A stretch of 64,000 bases of DNA from Chlorops oryzae (Eukaryota; Arthropoda; Insecta; Diptera; Chloropidae), in the NCBI GenBank assembly GCA_020466095.1, contig CM035807.1, positions 6,600,240 to 6,664,239 on the forward strand. The letters are read 5' to 3'. The notes under the pieces are model-generated. The model was not told the DNA's origin. It saw only the letters and a list, made by a program, of their open reading frames with translations, and ran no database searches. The position numbers and the translations under genes were made by a program. Within the stretch, counting starts at the first letter, position 1. Every line of letters begins with the position of its first letter. Shown in pieces: positions 46,775-59,500 of this stretch.

Positions 46775-46783
46775 TATCATCTA

Positions 46784-48004
46784 TCTAAAATCAATTATTC
46801 CCTTTGAGATTATACGTCTTTTAAGCTGGATTTAATGCTGCGAAGAACCAATAACTGTCAAAGCAATGATTTCTTCATTTTATTTTGCACTTTTTAACTG
46901 ACAAAGGACATTCCATTGAAAAGTATTTGTTGTGATAATTCAAGAATTTAACAAAAAGATAAAACAACACAAACTATAGTCAATACGAAACATAGTCGAT
47001 AAAGACAAAAGTGGTTTATTCTTAAGAAATTGGACTATTATTCGCCTGATGAGAGACACTCAAGGGATGATAGTTTGACACATTATTTAATAGCAGGTTA
47101 TGTGGGTAGACTCAAATATGCAAAACAATCAACGTCAAAAAACAAAAAAAACATCCTTCAACTTTTCCTTTCAATAACGATCCGCATTTTCACTCAGCAA
47201 AAGAAAATAAAAAAAAGGAAACAAAAAAAAATTGTGAGAACAAAAAGAAAAAAGTAATAAAAAAACTTTTCAACGGGTTATACCAGGAACAAACAAATGT
47301 GAGCATAAAAAAGGATTATGCCTTCAGCAAAATTTTAGACAGCTTACGAAAAAATAAAGCACTCAAAAGAAGACTAAATAAAAAAGGAAAGAGAAAGAAA
47401 ATATGTATAAAGGACATGCAATATTTCCGTGTATTTTTTTATATATTTTTTTTATATTTTCTATATAAAAAAAGGCGATGGATTTGTGCTTAAGTTGCTG
47501 TTTTGAGAAAGTAAGTATCAACATTTGGCGGGATGTAAGAAAAAGGGTTTTTGCTTTTGCAAAGAGCTTTTATAGGTACGTGAGTCTAATACGGACTTCA
47601 ATTTCAATCGAAAAATATTTAAGGGGACTTTATTCGGATAGAAGATGGTATTTCCCAAATAGTTTTAACTTGAAAATCAAATAGTCCTTAAGATGAGCCA
47701 TTCTTAACTTTTCTGATGGATTGGAGAATTTGAGGATGATGTCTTCGGATGGAAGACGAAATATTGGTTGAAAGGAAAAAAGGTTTAAAATAAAAACGAA
47801 AATATGACCTCAAGCTCAAACAAAGAAATATATATCAATAAATGGACAATTTTTTTAAAATATTTATTTTCTCTTTACTCGTTTATCAAATCTGACAATT
47901 GGCGCAGGATAAAGAAATCGAGCCGAAAATTTCAGGGCAAATTTACTTGAAGCTCAATATGAAATGGCTTATTGTAACTTTACTTAACTTATTGAATTAT
48001 CTTG
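46784..48004. other. No gene seen
   Basis: AT-rich. Lysine-rich frames 47030-47257 and 47299-47684 arise from A-rich sequence and have no recognisable domain. Confidence 0.5.
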
Positions 48005-48007
48005 TAA

Positions 48008-48078
48008 ATGGGGTGTGTAGTGTGTTGGTAGAGTGGCGGGCTATCAACCCAGAGACCTGGGTTCAATCCTAGACAAAA
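48008..48078 (+). repeat. tRNA-like sequence, ATC-type loop
   Basis: A-box-like TGTTGGTAGAGTGGC, loop CTATCAA between GGG and CCC, and B-box-like GGGTTCAATCC occur at tRNA spacing. The acceptor stem does not pair and the T stem has mismatches. T-rich sequence follows. Probably a tRNA-derived repeat. Confidence 0.5.
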
Positions 48079-48519
48079 CATTAGCTTTTTTTAAAATTAA
48101 TTTTTATAATTTTCTTTGCTTTCGTTTTCGCTCCAGTAGAATAAGCGAAGAATAAGGAAATGAGGAGTTGAAAAATATATTTTTAAATATTTTGTTTCCT
48201 CCTAAAAGTATGTTATTAAATATGTTGAAATTTAAAGGCATGAATATATGCTCAAGGTACATCCTAAAAGTATGCAAGAAAACATCTCGCAAGAAATTTG
48301 AATTTTTTGCACTTTTAAACGCGTATAGCTCCCTAACGCTCCATTTTATCATAACAGTGTTTTGGGAAAAATTACTTGGCGTATCGTAGACTACATTTTG
48401 ATACCAGTTAAGAATACCCAACTTCAACTCAAACATAGATATGGGCCAAAAAGTGGCCAAAAAAACTTTAAAAAAAAAAAAATCGTATGAAGGCTTACCG
48501 ATAACTCAAAAAACTAATG

Positions 48520-48560
48520 ATGCAGTTCGATTCCTCGTGCCCGAAATAGGGGGAAACCGT
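48520..48560 (+). repeat. Isolated B-box-like fragment
   Basis: GCAGTTCGATTCCTCGTGCC looks like a tRNA T arm with no upstream half; likely a remnant of the same kind of tRNA-derived repeat. Confidence 0.25.
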
Positions 48561-50857
48561 TGAATTTGGCCTTGTCTTTTAAAATTTTTTCAAAAAAAAC
48601 TATCACAGTGTAATTTTTAGAGACTGTAAAGCCTACCTTACATCTATCAATCCAGAAAAATTCTGATTGTTATATTAACAGCACCCTTGGCAATTATTAT
48701 ATCGACCACTTCAGACTATTTCCTGATCGATTGGTAACACAAAAAAAAAAATTTCTAACGACTTCAAAAGTATCCTTTTATCACAATCAAAATCTTCTCG
48801 CTTCGAATGTAATAATTTCCTGTCGAATTATCAAAGAGACGTGCAGATTTCCGACGTTCTCTTTTTCAATCTTTTAAGCCATATGCTAACACAAACAAAA
48901 CCCCGACACATAAGGCACATGCTTCAGTACAACAAGTTACAACATTTGGGGTCTTACATGGGTTGGTTAGTAAGCTGCCAAAGGACATAGACCAAGTTGA
49001 TGAGCATATTTTATGCTTGTCGACAGTCAAAAGGATAACTATCTTCACACTCGATATGCATGCGGACATAGTTGCTGCCATCATTTGCTTACACACAAAA
49101 CACACCCATCCAAATATGTTATTTATGTATGTGTAAGTGTGCATGAATATTTAAAGATCCGCTTTTAGTGTTGCGCAAAAGGCTGTGGCTCATCATCATG
49201 GTCATCATGAAGCTTCATGCATATGTGATTATGTTTCGAGAGGCCACATGCTTACACTTTTCGTAAATAGTTGCTGTTGTCTTTCGGTATTTTTGTGGGC
49301 CATTCCATTGTCTCTAAGTATGTATTTTATAGAACTATCGCATTATTACAAATTTTGCTTTTGCTTTTGTGTTTTTTTTTTTTTTTTCTTTTTTAGCAAA
49401 AAGAAATTCTCGAGAAGTTCTGGTTGTGTAAAATAATTCCGCAAAATATGCCAAAAGGGATTTCTGTTTGGGATCCATCTTATGTCATTTGCTATTTGCT
49501 TTCTTGCTGGCTTGCTTTCATGATGGCTTTGTGTCATTTTGAGCTTTAATCGCTTTGTATGTTTTTTGAGTTTGTCGGTGTCTAATTATAAAATACTATA
49601 CTGCATTGCGGGAATTTCGAGCTTTTATAATCAACAACATATATGGGTAGGTAGGTTGATTTTCATTTTAACGCGCTTTGAACTCATCAATTATTCAAAA
49701 TGAAAAACAAATTATTTTGGCTTTCAGCTAACAAAACGTAATGCGAATTAATTCAAATCACTCAAGAGTAGGCTTTTGAATGGCTTCTATGGTCTGATCT
49801 AAGCAAATATATTCTTCCTTTTGCTTTCTAAATAAGATTTCATTAATTATCACAATTATGCATAAATGTCAGCACGTTCGGCAATAATCATCTTTGGCGA
49901 ATCAAAAGAAAATTCATTAGTTAAGTCGAAATATACCATCAGGACTATTCACGCTTGTTCATTCATTTTTATAGACAATGAAAAGCTTATTTTCTAAATA
50001 AAGAGCTTTATTACGTTTCGTGCTTCTTTAGCGTGATTCATCAGGTTGTGATCTGGGAAATAAATGAATATTTTTTGATTTAACTCATTAAATTAGGGAA
50101 GACTTTGAATAGAAAAGAATTGAAATTCGTTTTTGATCCGAAAATTATTCAAGAAGACAGGGACTTATGAGGGTAGGAATAATTATTTGTTTATTTTAAG
50201 ATTTATAGAGAAATTTGCTCCTTATTGTATGCCATGATCCTTGCAGCAAAACACTACTGTTCTATTATCACTCTACATAACTATAGTCCTTGAAGAGTAC
50301 TCTTGGGTTCTCCGGAATATGACTAATAACAATTAAGAGTATTTTACATATGAGATTTGATTAGAATTTGGGTAGCAACAAGTAATCTAGAAAAAAAGTG
50401 GTTAAAAAATTATACCAACTGGTATAAATCAGACAATTGACCGACAATTGACCGACAATTGTCCATAGGAAAGGTTATACTGGATCCATGAGAGCTCAAT
50501 GTTAAAATAGGCAGTTTAAGGCATTGGTTAGCGAATCACAAGGAAGTCATCCTGGTATTCTTGCGACTAGTCCGGAAACAGTTGGAGAGTAGTAGGAATG
50601 CGTACAGGGTATTTTCAGAGGAAAATCTTAACATTCACATTTGTGCCAATATTACACATTTTTAATTTGGTGGCTCATATATTAACCAGTGTGTTTGTTT
50701 TAACAATATTGAGCTGTTGATTGAAAATCACCACTTCTTCATATGACAACTCCATAAGTAGGCCCTTCGTGGTCACTCAGATATAATTATTATTATAAGT
50801 AGAGGGACAATTGTGCACTGCGACCAGACGTGATCTATTGTGCTATCCCGTGGTTTG
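48561..50857. other. No gene seen
   Basis: AT-rich with A and T runs (48740, 49372-49388). Frames 48866-49144 minus and 49185-49537 have no recognisable domain. A short direct repeat GACAATTGACCGACAATTG lies near 50432-50460. Confidence 0.5.
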
Positions 50858-51190
50858 TTAACACCATCTCAATCTAAGGCTTTTGATAAGCGCTACGATT
50901 GATCTGGGATTAAATGTTTTTACCTCATCAGGCTGTGGAAACGCCTTGTTGAGGTATTTCAATCGCTTGGTGGCGATTGCCGGGCAAGAACAGAGCAGGT
51001 GAGTGGTGGTCTCGCACTGCTCTGTGCAGAATCGGCATATGTCCGTGTCTGAGAGCTTTATTCTCTTCAGATGGTACCCAACTGGTCCATGACCAGTCAT
51101 GAATCCGGTTAGTAGGCTAATTTCAAACCTACTGAGGCTTAGAATTTTCTTTGGCTTTAAATCAGCCTGGTCTCAGGAGATTTTTTGCCT
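50858..51190 (-). mobile_element. 3' end of a dead non-LTR (LINE) retrotransposon
   Basis: The frame reads LSLSRFEISLLTGFMTGHGP, then CRFC..(x)..ETTTHLLCSCPA and ends LRLRWC. LLTGH and the C..C...H....C pattern are typical of the segment after the RNase H domain in jockey/R1/I-type LINEs. Further upstream the match needs a frame change (CRQAKNLLRPG in another frame), so the copy is broken and 5'-truncated. Minus-strand sequence downstream ends near 50785 in ATAATAATAATTATAT, a possible TAA-type tail. Confidence 0.75.
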
Positions 51191-54100
51191 GCCGTAGGCC
51201 ATCGAGCATGGCCCAGTGTCTGCTCAGATATAAATTCCTTCATTTGGACTAAGGGAGTAGTAAGATTAAACGTATCAAATCTGCATTAGAAGTAAATGAA
51301 CTTTATCGGAGCTTTAGATTGTAGAGCATAGATAATTTAGCCAAAAGACGACCAATTCAAAAAGGTATTTTAATATTTGAAATAGAAAAAAAGGAATTCA
51401 ATATTAATATCGATCCAAAAATGAATCAGAGCTTCATTACATTCCATTTCCAACATTTTTTTTTTCGCATGCAAAACAGCTTTCACGAACGCATTTGTCA
51501 AAATCAGGATTTCCGATAACCCCTAAAATTATGCAAATTAATTTGTCAAAACAAAACGACTACGCTGAAACGGCTTTCGTTGACAATAATTTCTTGCCTA
51601 AGCAAACAAATCGAAATGAAAGCACTTGAGAATTTTTTAAAAATAACACTTAAGATGGATTTAGAATCTATGTCAGTCACATTTTTACGGAACGAAATTT
51701 TGTCTAAGCGAAGGAAAAACGAAGAAGTCGTGCGTCCAAGAAATTGCAAGTTCCATTCGTATCTACCCCTAAAACGATAATTCACTCAAAAACCAAATTA
51801 AATTTATTGGCAATCGGAAGGACGGTGCAAGAGGAGAAGAGGGTCAGGACGGTTCATGGAATTGGGAGAAGCGGTCAACCGAAAACATTTTTATGGTCAA
51901 GAACATAGCGGAAGGAAAATGCTAAAGAAGTGAAAAAGACATTTTCGCTGGCACAAGAAGATAGCACAGCAAGGAACATAAAAAAGGACCGTCAAACGAA
52001 CATGTCAAATTACGTAATTGTAAAAAGGGAAATAAATGTCGTTAACGAGAAGCGAATGGAATGGCAGTAAAATTTTGTTTGAAGACATTTTCAAAATAAA
52101 TTCAAGTTTAACGATTGACGTATAATTTTTACTTGACTACGTTCAATTGTGCGTCAAAAAATCGGTATTAAATTTAATTCAGCGCTTCATTTCGTGTAAG
52201 CTGTGAATGACTTAAATATTAAATAATATAAAAAAGAGGTATTTATGTACTTGTAGGAATTTCGACTACACTCCAACTACTCCCCTTGTAGTCACAAGCC
52301 TACCAGTTCTATTTCTGCTTAATTTCACATCAAATGTTCAAAGCTATACTTTTTTTTTCAAGTCAATTTTAAGTGAAACAGAATTATTGCTATATTGAAA
52401 GGATCCAAAAAAGCACTGTTGTGGCTGCTGAACTTTTCTAGTTGATAAAGCTGAATAGCGGCTTCTGCGTGCTTGGCGCGTGGGTCGCGCTGGGTTCTAC
52501 ACCTCAATTGAGTTGTTAGTTTTGGAGATCCCATCCTGTTTAAGATGTCATTTTATAGAAAAAAAGCTCAGCTTTCGTCTAAAATTATTTTAAAAAATAT
52601 CAAAAATGTCGCATTCGGCGAAAAATTGCTTATAAAAATAAAAACCGGTTTTTTGTGCATCAATAATAATTTCTGGGAATTGTAATATTTTTTTTCGGAA
52701 AGAGCAGACAAAAATCTATAAAAATCCTTTATCACATTTTTTTCATTTCCCAATTTGCGAGACTTAGAATTTTTTTAATACAAAAAGGACCGAAAGTTTA
52801 ACACCCTGTATCTAGGCACCCGGTCAATATTTCCCCTCCTCCTTTTGCACAATTCATGTACTCTCATAGCGCAACATTTCCACCAAGTTTCATCGAAATC
52901 CCAGGTATGAAGATTTTTGAGCGGGTACACTTGACGTGAAATGCCCCATATAAGTATTTTCATAGAAGAAATATAATAAATTTTGAAGGGTCAGCCTTCA
53001 TGCGTACACGAGGTACAATATAGGGAAGCTCGAGGCAAAAAATTTTCTGAATTAACTAGGCAAATGCAGTGATTCCCTATACCTGCTTTTGTCAAATTGG
53101 CTCCAGGATTCTTTTAAATCAATCTCAAGAAGTGTGGCCGAAAATTAAGTTGCGCTTTTACTTTAAACTATGTCTCGTAAACCCTTGAATATACTTACAT
53201 AGAAGTTAGGTTTTTTTCCATTAGGACTGGTATGCCATTGACGGTTGACAGTGATGGATTAAAGCAAAAGTCAACTGTGGGAATAAGCATCGTCAAATCA
53301 ACACCGTTCCACGTGTGTAAGAAAATAAAATAAAAGCGTTCCACCTAAGAAATCACAAAATTATCATATTCTTATAATTCTCAAGCGTTTTTACACTTCC
53401 GTAAATTAGCATATCCCAAATGCCTTAAATTTACGTCAAACAGAGACAATCTGTCACCGAAACTATTTTCCAAAATCGGTCTTAGAAAATTATTCATTAT
53501 AATGTAGATGGGGTGCGCAATCACCGAGCGGGCCTGTTCCTTTGAGAGCAAAAAAAAAAAAAAAAATTGGAAAATTCCAAAGTTTTGCCTAATTTTTTCA
53601 GCCATCTATGTACAGTCGAATTTTCATGGATACGTTCATTCTATGCACTAGAAAAACCTTGAGCAAACGTGTGCGTTCGCCTCCACTCCCTCATGATTTT
53701 TCTTTTTTTTTTTTTTTCCTTAGAATTTCTTTTTAAATTTCTCTTTTGCTTTTCATTTGCATCTCGCTTTTCAACTTCAGCTTTTATCAAAGTTTAATTT
53801 AATTTCGAATGCCTTGTGCTGCATTCGCAAAAAAGTTCTCTCCAGTCTCGAGTTGGACAACATTGGACCACCACAATGGGACATGGAATTGAAGAAAAAA
53901 GAATTGAAAAATAGAAAAATTGGTGTCGAACATTTAATGAATTTCATTCGGATTTGGTCGTCACTTCGCAAATGGCATGAGATAGCCAAAATTACAAGGC
54001 TAATTGGTGGAGCGACAAGAAAAAGTTTTCACTTTGCAATTGCGGAAATCGCTTCTAATTAAACAAATTAAAGTAATTTATGTTAATTTCATTGAAAATT

Positions 54101-55634
54101 CTTTACATAAAAATTATCTTTTTATATAATTATCGAATTTGAAAGATTAAAACTTTAAAAGTTTTGAGAGAAAATTGTATTGGTAAAGAAGATGCTTTAA
54201 ATTTAAGTGAAATCATTTCTGCAAGCAACTGGAAAAGAAATCACACAAAGAAAATGGAAGAAAACTGCATTTATGCATGAGCGAGCAAATATATTTGTGC
54301 GCACTTTCACAGTCTTTGTCACGTCGAAAACAAAAGAAAAAAAAAACCAAACAAAAATTAACAAGACGAGGAGAAGAAAATCCCAGAATGCATTGCATTA
54401 CTTATACCTGAGTAATTATTTATGTAAGCGAATGTTTCTGTTGCTTTGGAGATTTTTAAATATTTTCTAAGACATTTCCTTGAATAATAAACGATGAAAG
54501 CATTTTAAAATGAGACATTTTCATGATTCAGCAAACACGATTCTTTGAACTCTATTCGAAATAAGTGGAGAAACTTTTTCAATAAGTTCTTCAAAATCTA
54601 GTCCTGAGAATTTTTTCATCAAAACTTTCAGTTTGAATAAAGTCTTAATTTCAATAAAATACTTATATAGAAAATAGATGAAAGAAAGAAAACATTTGAA
54701 TTCTATTTCTAAAGTATTTTCGTTTACCCACAAAAGTCTTCCACTAATAATATCTTAAAATATATCCTTAATAATTATTTATATGTGTGTGTGTGTGCAT
54801 GCTCTTGGGTTCCGGATTGAAATATTTTCCGTTGCTCACAATCAATTGTCATTATCTTTGGTAGAACTCTGAACCTGCTTACGTCAAGTCTCCTAATTTA
54901 TTCTGAGTGGATATTGCATCGAGTGCTAATTGATGGTTTTAACGAGCTTAATTTGAATAAATAATTAATAACAATACATACAATACAAACAGATGCGAAG
55001 TTTTGATTTGATTGAGTGTATTCCCTAGTCAAATTCGTAACTGTCAATAAATTTGGATCGAATGGGAATCATTAAAAATTTTTGGCAATTAGCAAATGTA
55101 TTGGTCAAGCTTGAGGTTAATGATCAGTATACATAAATGCAAAAAAATTAAAAAAAAAAATATATATATCATGCGTGAAAAGTGAAACACGAAATAATTT
55201 TTAAGACGCCCATTAAAACGAAATAAAATATATCATAATTTCTCCTATCGTCGTCATGATCATCATTTTGGTTATAAATATTTTTCTTAGCCCTATAGTA
55301 GAAAGGTAGTAGAAAGGCGTTGGTGACCTTGGAACCGGACACCATGAAAGGACGAATCAAAACCAATGAATTTGTTTCAAATTCGGGTAATAATTTTTTT
55401 TCTATATTCTGGCGATAGGACTCTTTGGAAGGAAAAAACGTATTGAAAAAAATTTTTCTCCACGGTGCTATCAATTGGTAAAAAATACTCAATTGCTTCG
55501 ATTAAATTTTAAAATGTTTCAACTTACACTTGGAGATCACCTAAATAGTATTGTCTCATAATATCTAATTACTTTTTAATAAATATATAACTTTTTTTTT
55601 GGTCTCAGAGAACATACAAATTACAGAGAGTGAG
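51191..55634. other. No gene seen
   Basis: AT-rich sequence with A/T runs near 53551 and 53705, a (TG)n run at 54785-54798 and an (AT)n run near 55160. Frames at 51546-51785, 53757-54062 and 55169-55492 have no domain I recognise. A single GACGTGAAATGCCCC word near 52932 resembles one tip of the GGGCATTTCC elements, without a partner. Confidence 0.5.
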
Positions 55635-55719
55635 AGCTTTAGCCTTAAAGTATGCAACGTATTTTTGTGATAATTGATAATTTCTAACTTTCATTGCTTA
55701 TTTTTCTCTTACTTATAAT

Positions 55720-55956
55720 CAGGGATGCCCACGGAGCAAGCTTCGGAGCATTGAGAGCAAATGCTTGTGTACATACACAAAAGGCAACAAGCAAGCTGAG
55801 AAATCGAAACCTGTTTAGTCTGACATCAGGCAGCGAACGAGCAAGACCTATGTCGGATAAAGCAAAAAGAGAGGACTGAAAAAGGCGAAAAACGTTCTTC
55901 AGTGCAATGCGCACACACACTATCGCAATCTTTCAATGTAGTGGTGGGCATCCCTG
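55720..55956. mobile_element. hAT-type MITE, 237 bp, TIR CAGGGATGCCCAC, TSD CTTATAAT
   Basis: Perfect 13-bp inverted tips. CTTATAAT flanks it exactly at 55712-55719 and 55957-55964. Its ends resemble those of the decayed hAT at 45090-46281 (CAATGTAGTGGTG before the right tip; GGAGC and TTGTGTA.C..ACACAAAA near the left), so it is probably a deletion derivative of that family. Confidence 0.92.
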
Positions 55957-55964
55957 CTTATAAT

Positions 55965-56208
55965 TAGGGCTCGGATTTTGTTGACTTTTAAAAATTTAAA
56001 GCATACTTTATGGGGCAAAAGTTTTTCTTACCAAAATTTTGTGAACAAGTTTAGCAGAGTTGAACTTTAAACTGCTTTCCGAACCTTAAAAAAAATTCAT
56101 ATTGCAGTGAAAAATCGATTTGAATCTCCACTTTGTGCGAATTGAAAAAAATTTTTACTCCATTAAGTATGCTTAATATTTTTAAAAGTCAACAAAATCC
56201 GAGCCCTG
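55965..56208. mobile_element. Second hAT-type MITE, 244 bp, same TSD CTTATAAT
   Basis: Left AGGGCTCGGATTTTGTTGAC and the right complement are inverted repeats over at least 30 bp (on to TTTTAAAAAT..AAGCATACTT). Outermost bases are T at the left and the complement of C at the right, so the tip was likely CAGGG. CTTATAAT lies at 55957-55964 and 56209-56216. The sequence is unrelated to the neighbouring MITE apart from the tip. Confidence 0.88.
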
Positions 56209-56570
56209 CTTATAATATTAAAACTGTGCAATTTATCAATAGATTTTGAAAATTCGTATCTTATTTTGTTTAATAGCGAGCCTACCTTAAACCAAAAAAT
56301 GGAACAAAATGTATCTGTTGGCAATTTCAGATTTTTGGGATGCCGATCGGAGAAAAAATTTGAGTAAATTTCTGTAAAAATATGTGTTTTTTTGTACTTA
56401 TTTTCTTGGTCAATTTCAATGTTTTTAATGTACAAAAAATTTTCATAAACTTGAGGCATACTTTGTTCGATACGGATAATGCATTGCCGTTTATTTTCGA
56501 AAAAGCTGCAATACCCGTTAAACTATTAATTTTTTTTTTTTTTGGTAAAAAATCAATCACAGTCCATTAG

Positions 56571-59500
56571 AAAAGTGAATTTAGATGTCCTGAAACAAAT
56601 GCTTTAAACTAGTAAAATCAATGAAAATCGCGAATGCTTGGCCTTCTTTTCTTTGCTTACCATCGACTTACCTACTCTCCTCTGACAGCCAAAGTATTGT
56701 ATCATTATCAGAAGCAAATACATATTAACCGATCTTTCAAATATCAAAAATCTTCTTTTTCCAACATGCATACGCATGTCACAAAACTTAACGAGCTACT
56801 CACTTTGTGAAAGCACTGTTGTCCCTTTTATCTAAGCCAAAACACTTGCCCATAACCCAGCTCACTGCAGTCTCACACATTGTCATTAATTTTTATGTTT
56901 TTTTTTAGCGTGTCACAAGCAAAATGCATAATATTGTGTTATTAAACATACATACGAACATATGTATATATGCATGCGTATGTGCATAAGTAACACTTTG
57001 TGATGCATGACACGTTTGCGATGCCAGCCAAAGGCGACATAACGAAAAAGGACAAGAGTGGGAATCAATTAAAAATTTGCAAAATATTTTTATCCCAAGC
57101 AAAAGTCTGTGGACGCTTGCTCACTTTTTTTTTAATTAAAAATTCACTGAATTATGCATTTGCTGTGTAAGTTATGTGTGCCTTCAAACACTGCCCCGCC
57201 ACACACACACACACACGCACAACAACACATATGTATATGCAAACTTATATCCCCATAGATTGTGTGACTGTATGCCGTATGCAGATTTCGTTGTCGGACA
57301 GACGCAAGTCCTTGGCGTATGTAGATGTGTTATGAAAAGGAACGAAAGGAAATTTTATACAAAAAAGTCAACAATGACCAAACGACAAAATGAACAACAA
57401 AGAAAAACAACATTTGATTTTGACAGCTCGAGGCTGAGATTTTTGAGGTTAATTTTAGATTGCAAACGGACCAGAAGGTCCAACAAATGTATGGACAATC
57501 CAATAAGCACTTCATAAATGATAAATGAGAAAAGTTTAAGGTGAGCCAATCGGCTCGTAAAACATGTTCGCACATGCGGCTTTCATTGTTCGGAGGTACC
57601 TATGCGTAATGATGACAAATTTCACTAAGGTTATGAGTGCTAAAACTGCCCTTTGGGAAAATGTATCCTGCATGAAAGAGTCATCTGGTGGGTACTAGAT
57701 GACAATGTCATGAGTAAGGCAACAGAAAATATTTAAACTCAGCACCCAAAAATATGCATTTAAATATTCCGATAGTGACAATTCTGTTCATTCATTAAGG
57801 TTTGCCCATTTAATCACATCTTGAAGAAGGGGTTTAAAAGATATTCGGGTATATTTGAGGCCTTTATTAAGCTCCGTTTAAGACTTCTTAAAATGATATA
57901 AATTGGTTTTAAAATATTCTATTGTCTACTTTTAGATGCTGAATTGAAATATTTTCTGTTCCCCTAGTCATGAGCCTTTAGTTTTAAATGCCTGTTTTTC
58001 TATTTAATTTTGGTACTTATGTGAATAAATTTCTTGAACTGAGTTAAATTTCATAGAACATCGGGGAAAAGGTGTGATCTTGATTATTTTATGAGAGCAA
58101 TTAAATACTGGGGCCTACAAATAATAGTTCAATAAATAATAACCCAAAAGAGAAATTACCAAAACAATCCTAGAAGGAAAGAAGAGAGATTGAATTATCA
58201 TACACAATATTATTAGCTATCGCTTCTGACCTTACGCTGAAAATCAAATTTTAACAATTTTTACTATGACAATGTCACTGATGATGACACTATCGAAAAT
58301 TTGTAGAAATATTGCACAAAGTATCAGAAAAAATATCCTATGTTCCGTCCCCATTCACTCTCTCACAGTCAGAGACAATTTTCTTGCTGCCTACTTAAGA
58401 ATCATCCTTTTCATTTAACTTTATTTTACACATTTTAAATATGCTTTTTGAATGTCCTTTGAAGAAATAATTTATACTTTTTTCTCCAAGGGAAGTTGCT
58501 GCAGGTTTGCAAAATCTTTAGAGTGATGTAACATAAACTTTTTACCCTTTCCAAAGTCATAAATCAAATTAAGTATGTCTCAAAAATTAAGTCGTATAGT
58601 ATGATATGTTATTCTTCGATTTGATCATGATCCCTACTGCAATCAGATATTTAGGTAACCCTAACGTCTTCACTCAGTTCAATTCAAGGCGATACAAAGC
58701 CGTTAATCACACGGACAAGGACGATGGCAGGTCATCGCATTAACACTCCATAATAAAATGGCATAAAGCAAGTTACTCATCATAACTCTTGTTTTAATAT
58801 CATCATCATAGCATTTACAGTTCGGGATGGACTATTGCTTCTATCCTAATTTTATTATAAATTCATGTAAATTTCCTAAGCGATATGATGTCCCGCATTG
58901 TTTGTGATTTATGGCATCCGCTTGAAACGGCTCTCCCATTCATCTCACGGACCGCGGCGACGGATGCAAACTGTCAGCACTGTGCCCTCGACTCGACGAT
59001 TTCGGAACTAAGTAATTGTTTTAAAGTTTCGAGACGAGATTAAGCCCTCAAGTTGTGATGAAAATCGAGCAAAAAAGGAATGGAATTATTTATTTTTAAT
59101 TTTTTTTTAAAATTATTTCTAATACAAATTCCTACGAGAACTCCATAGAAAATGGAACAAAAAAAAAAATGTGTCTCAGTTCTTTTATAAAGCAACGCTT
59201 CACAATAAACCTAGCCAAGGAAGAATGTCAATATTTTGCCATTGACGTTTATCGCTGAAATTTCACGCGATGTTGTCACGACAACGAGTCTGTTGGAGAA
59301 CAACAAAAGCATCAGTTGATGCTATAAGGAAACCGATTATATACTTATATTCTCTAACTGTGCAAGGGGTGGTAGGGTGCTGTAGGGAAGCTTAAACACT
59401 ACCGAGAGCTATTTGAAATTGTCTGGACCCATGGCATATTGTCCTTAATGCGTTTGCGAGATTTTCTGTGAAACGTATAATGTTTTTCCGGTTACTGCGC

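Larger units (their letters stand above)
55635..56570 (+). repeat. Dispersed repeat, copy 2 (interrupted by two MITEs)
   Basis: GCCTTAAAGTATGCAACGTA, the CATTGCTTATTTTTCT word and CGAAAAAGCTGCAATACCC occur in the same order as at 28058-28435. Between the second and third lie two adjacent MITEs. Confidence 0.55.

Noticed and set aside
47030..47684. Lysine-rich small frames
   Set aside because: Produced by A-rich sequence; low complexity and no conserved motif.
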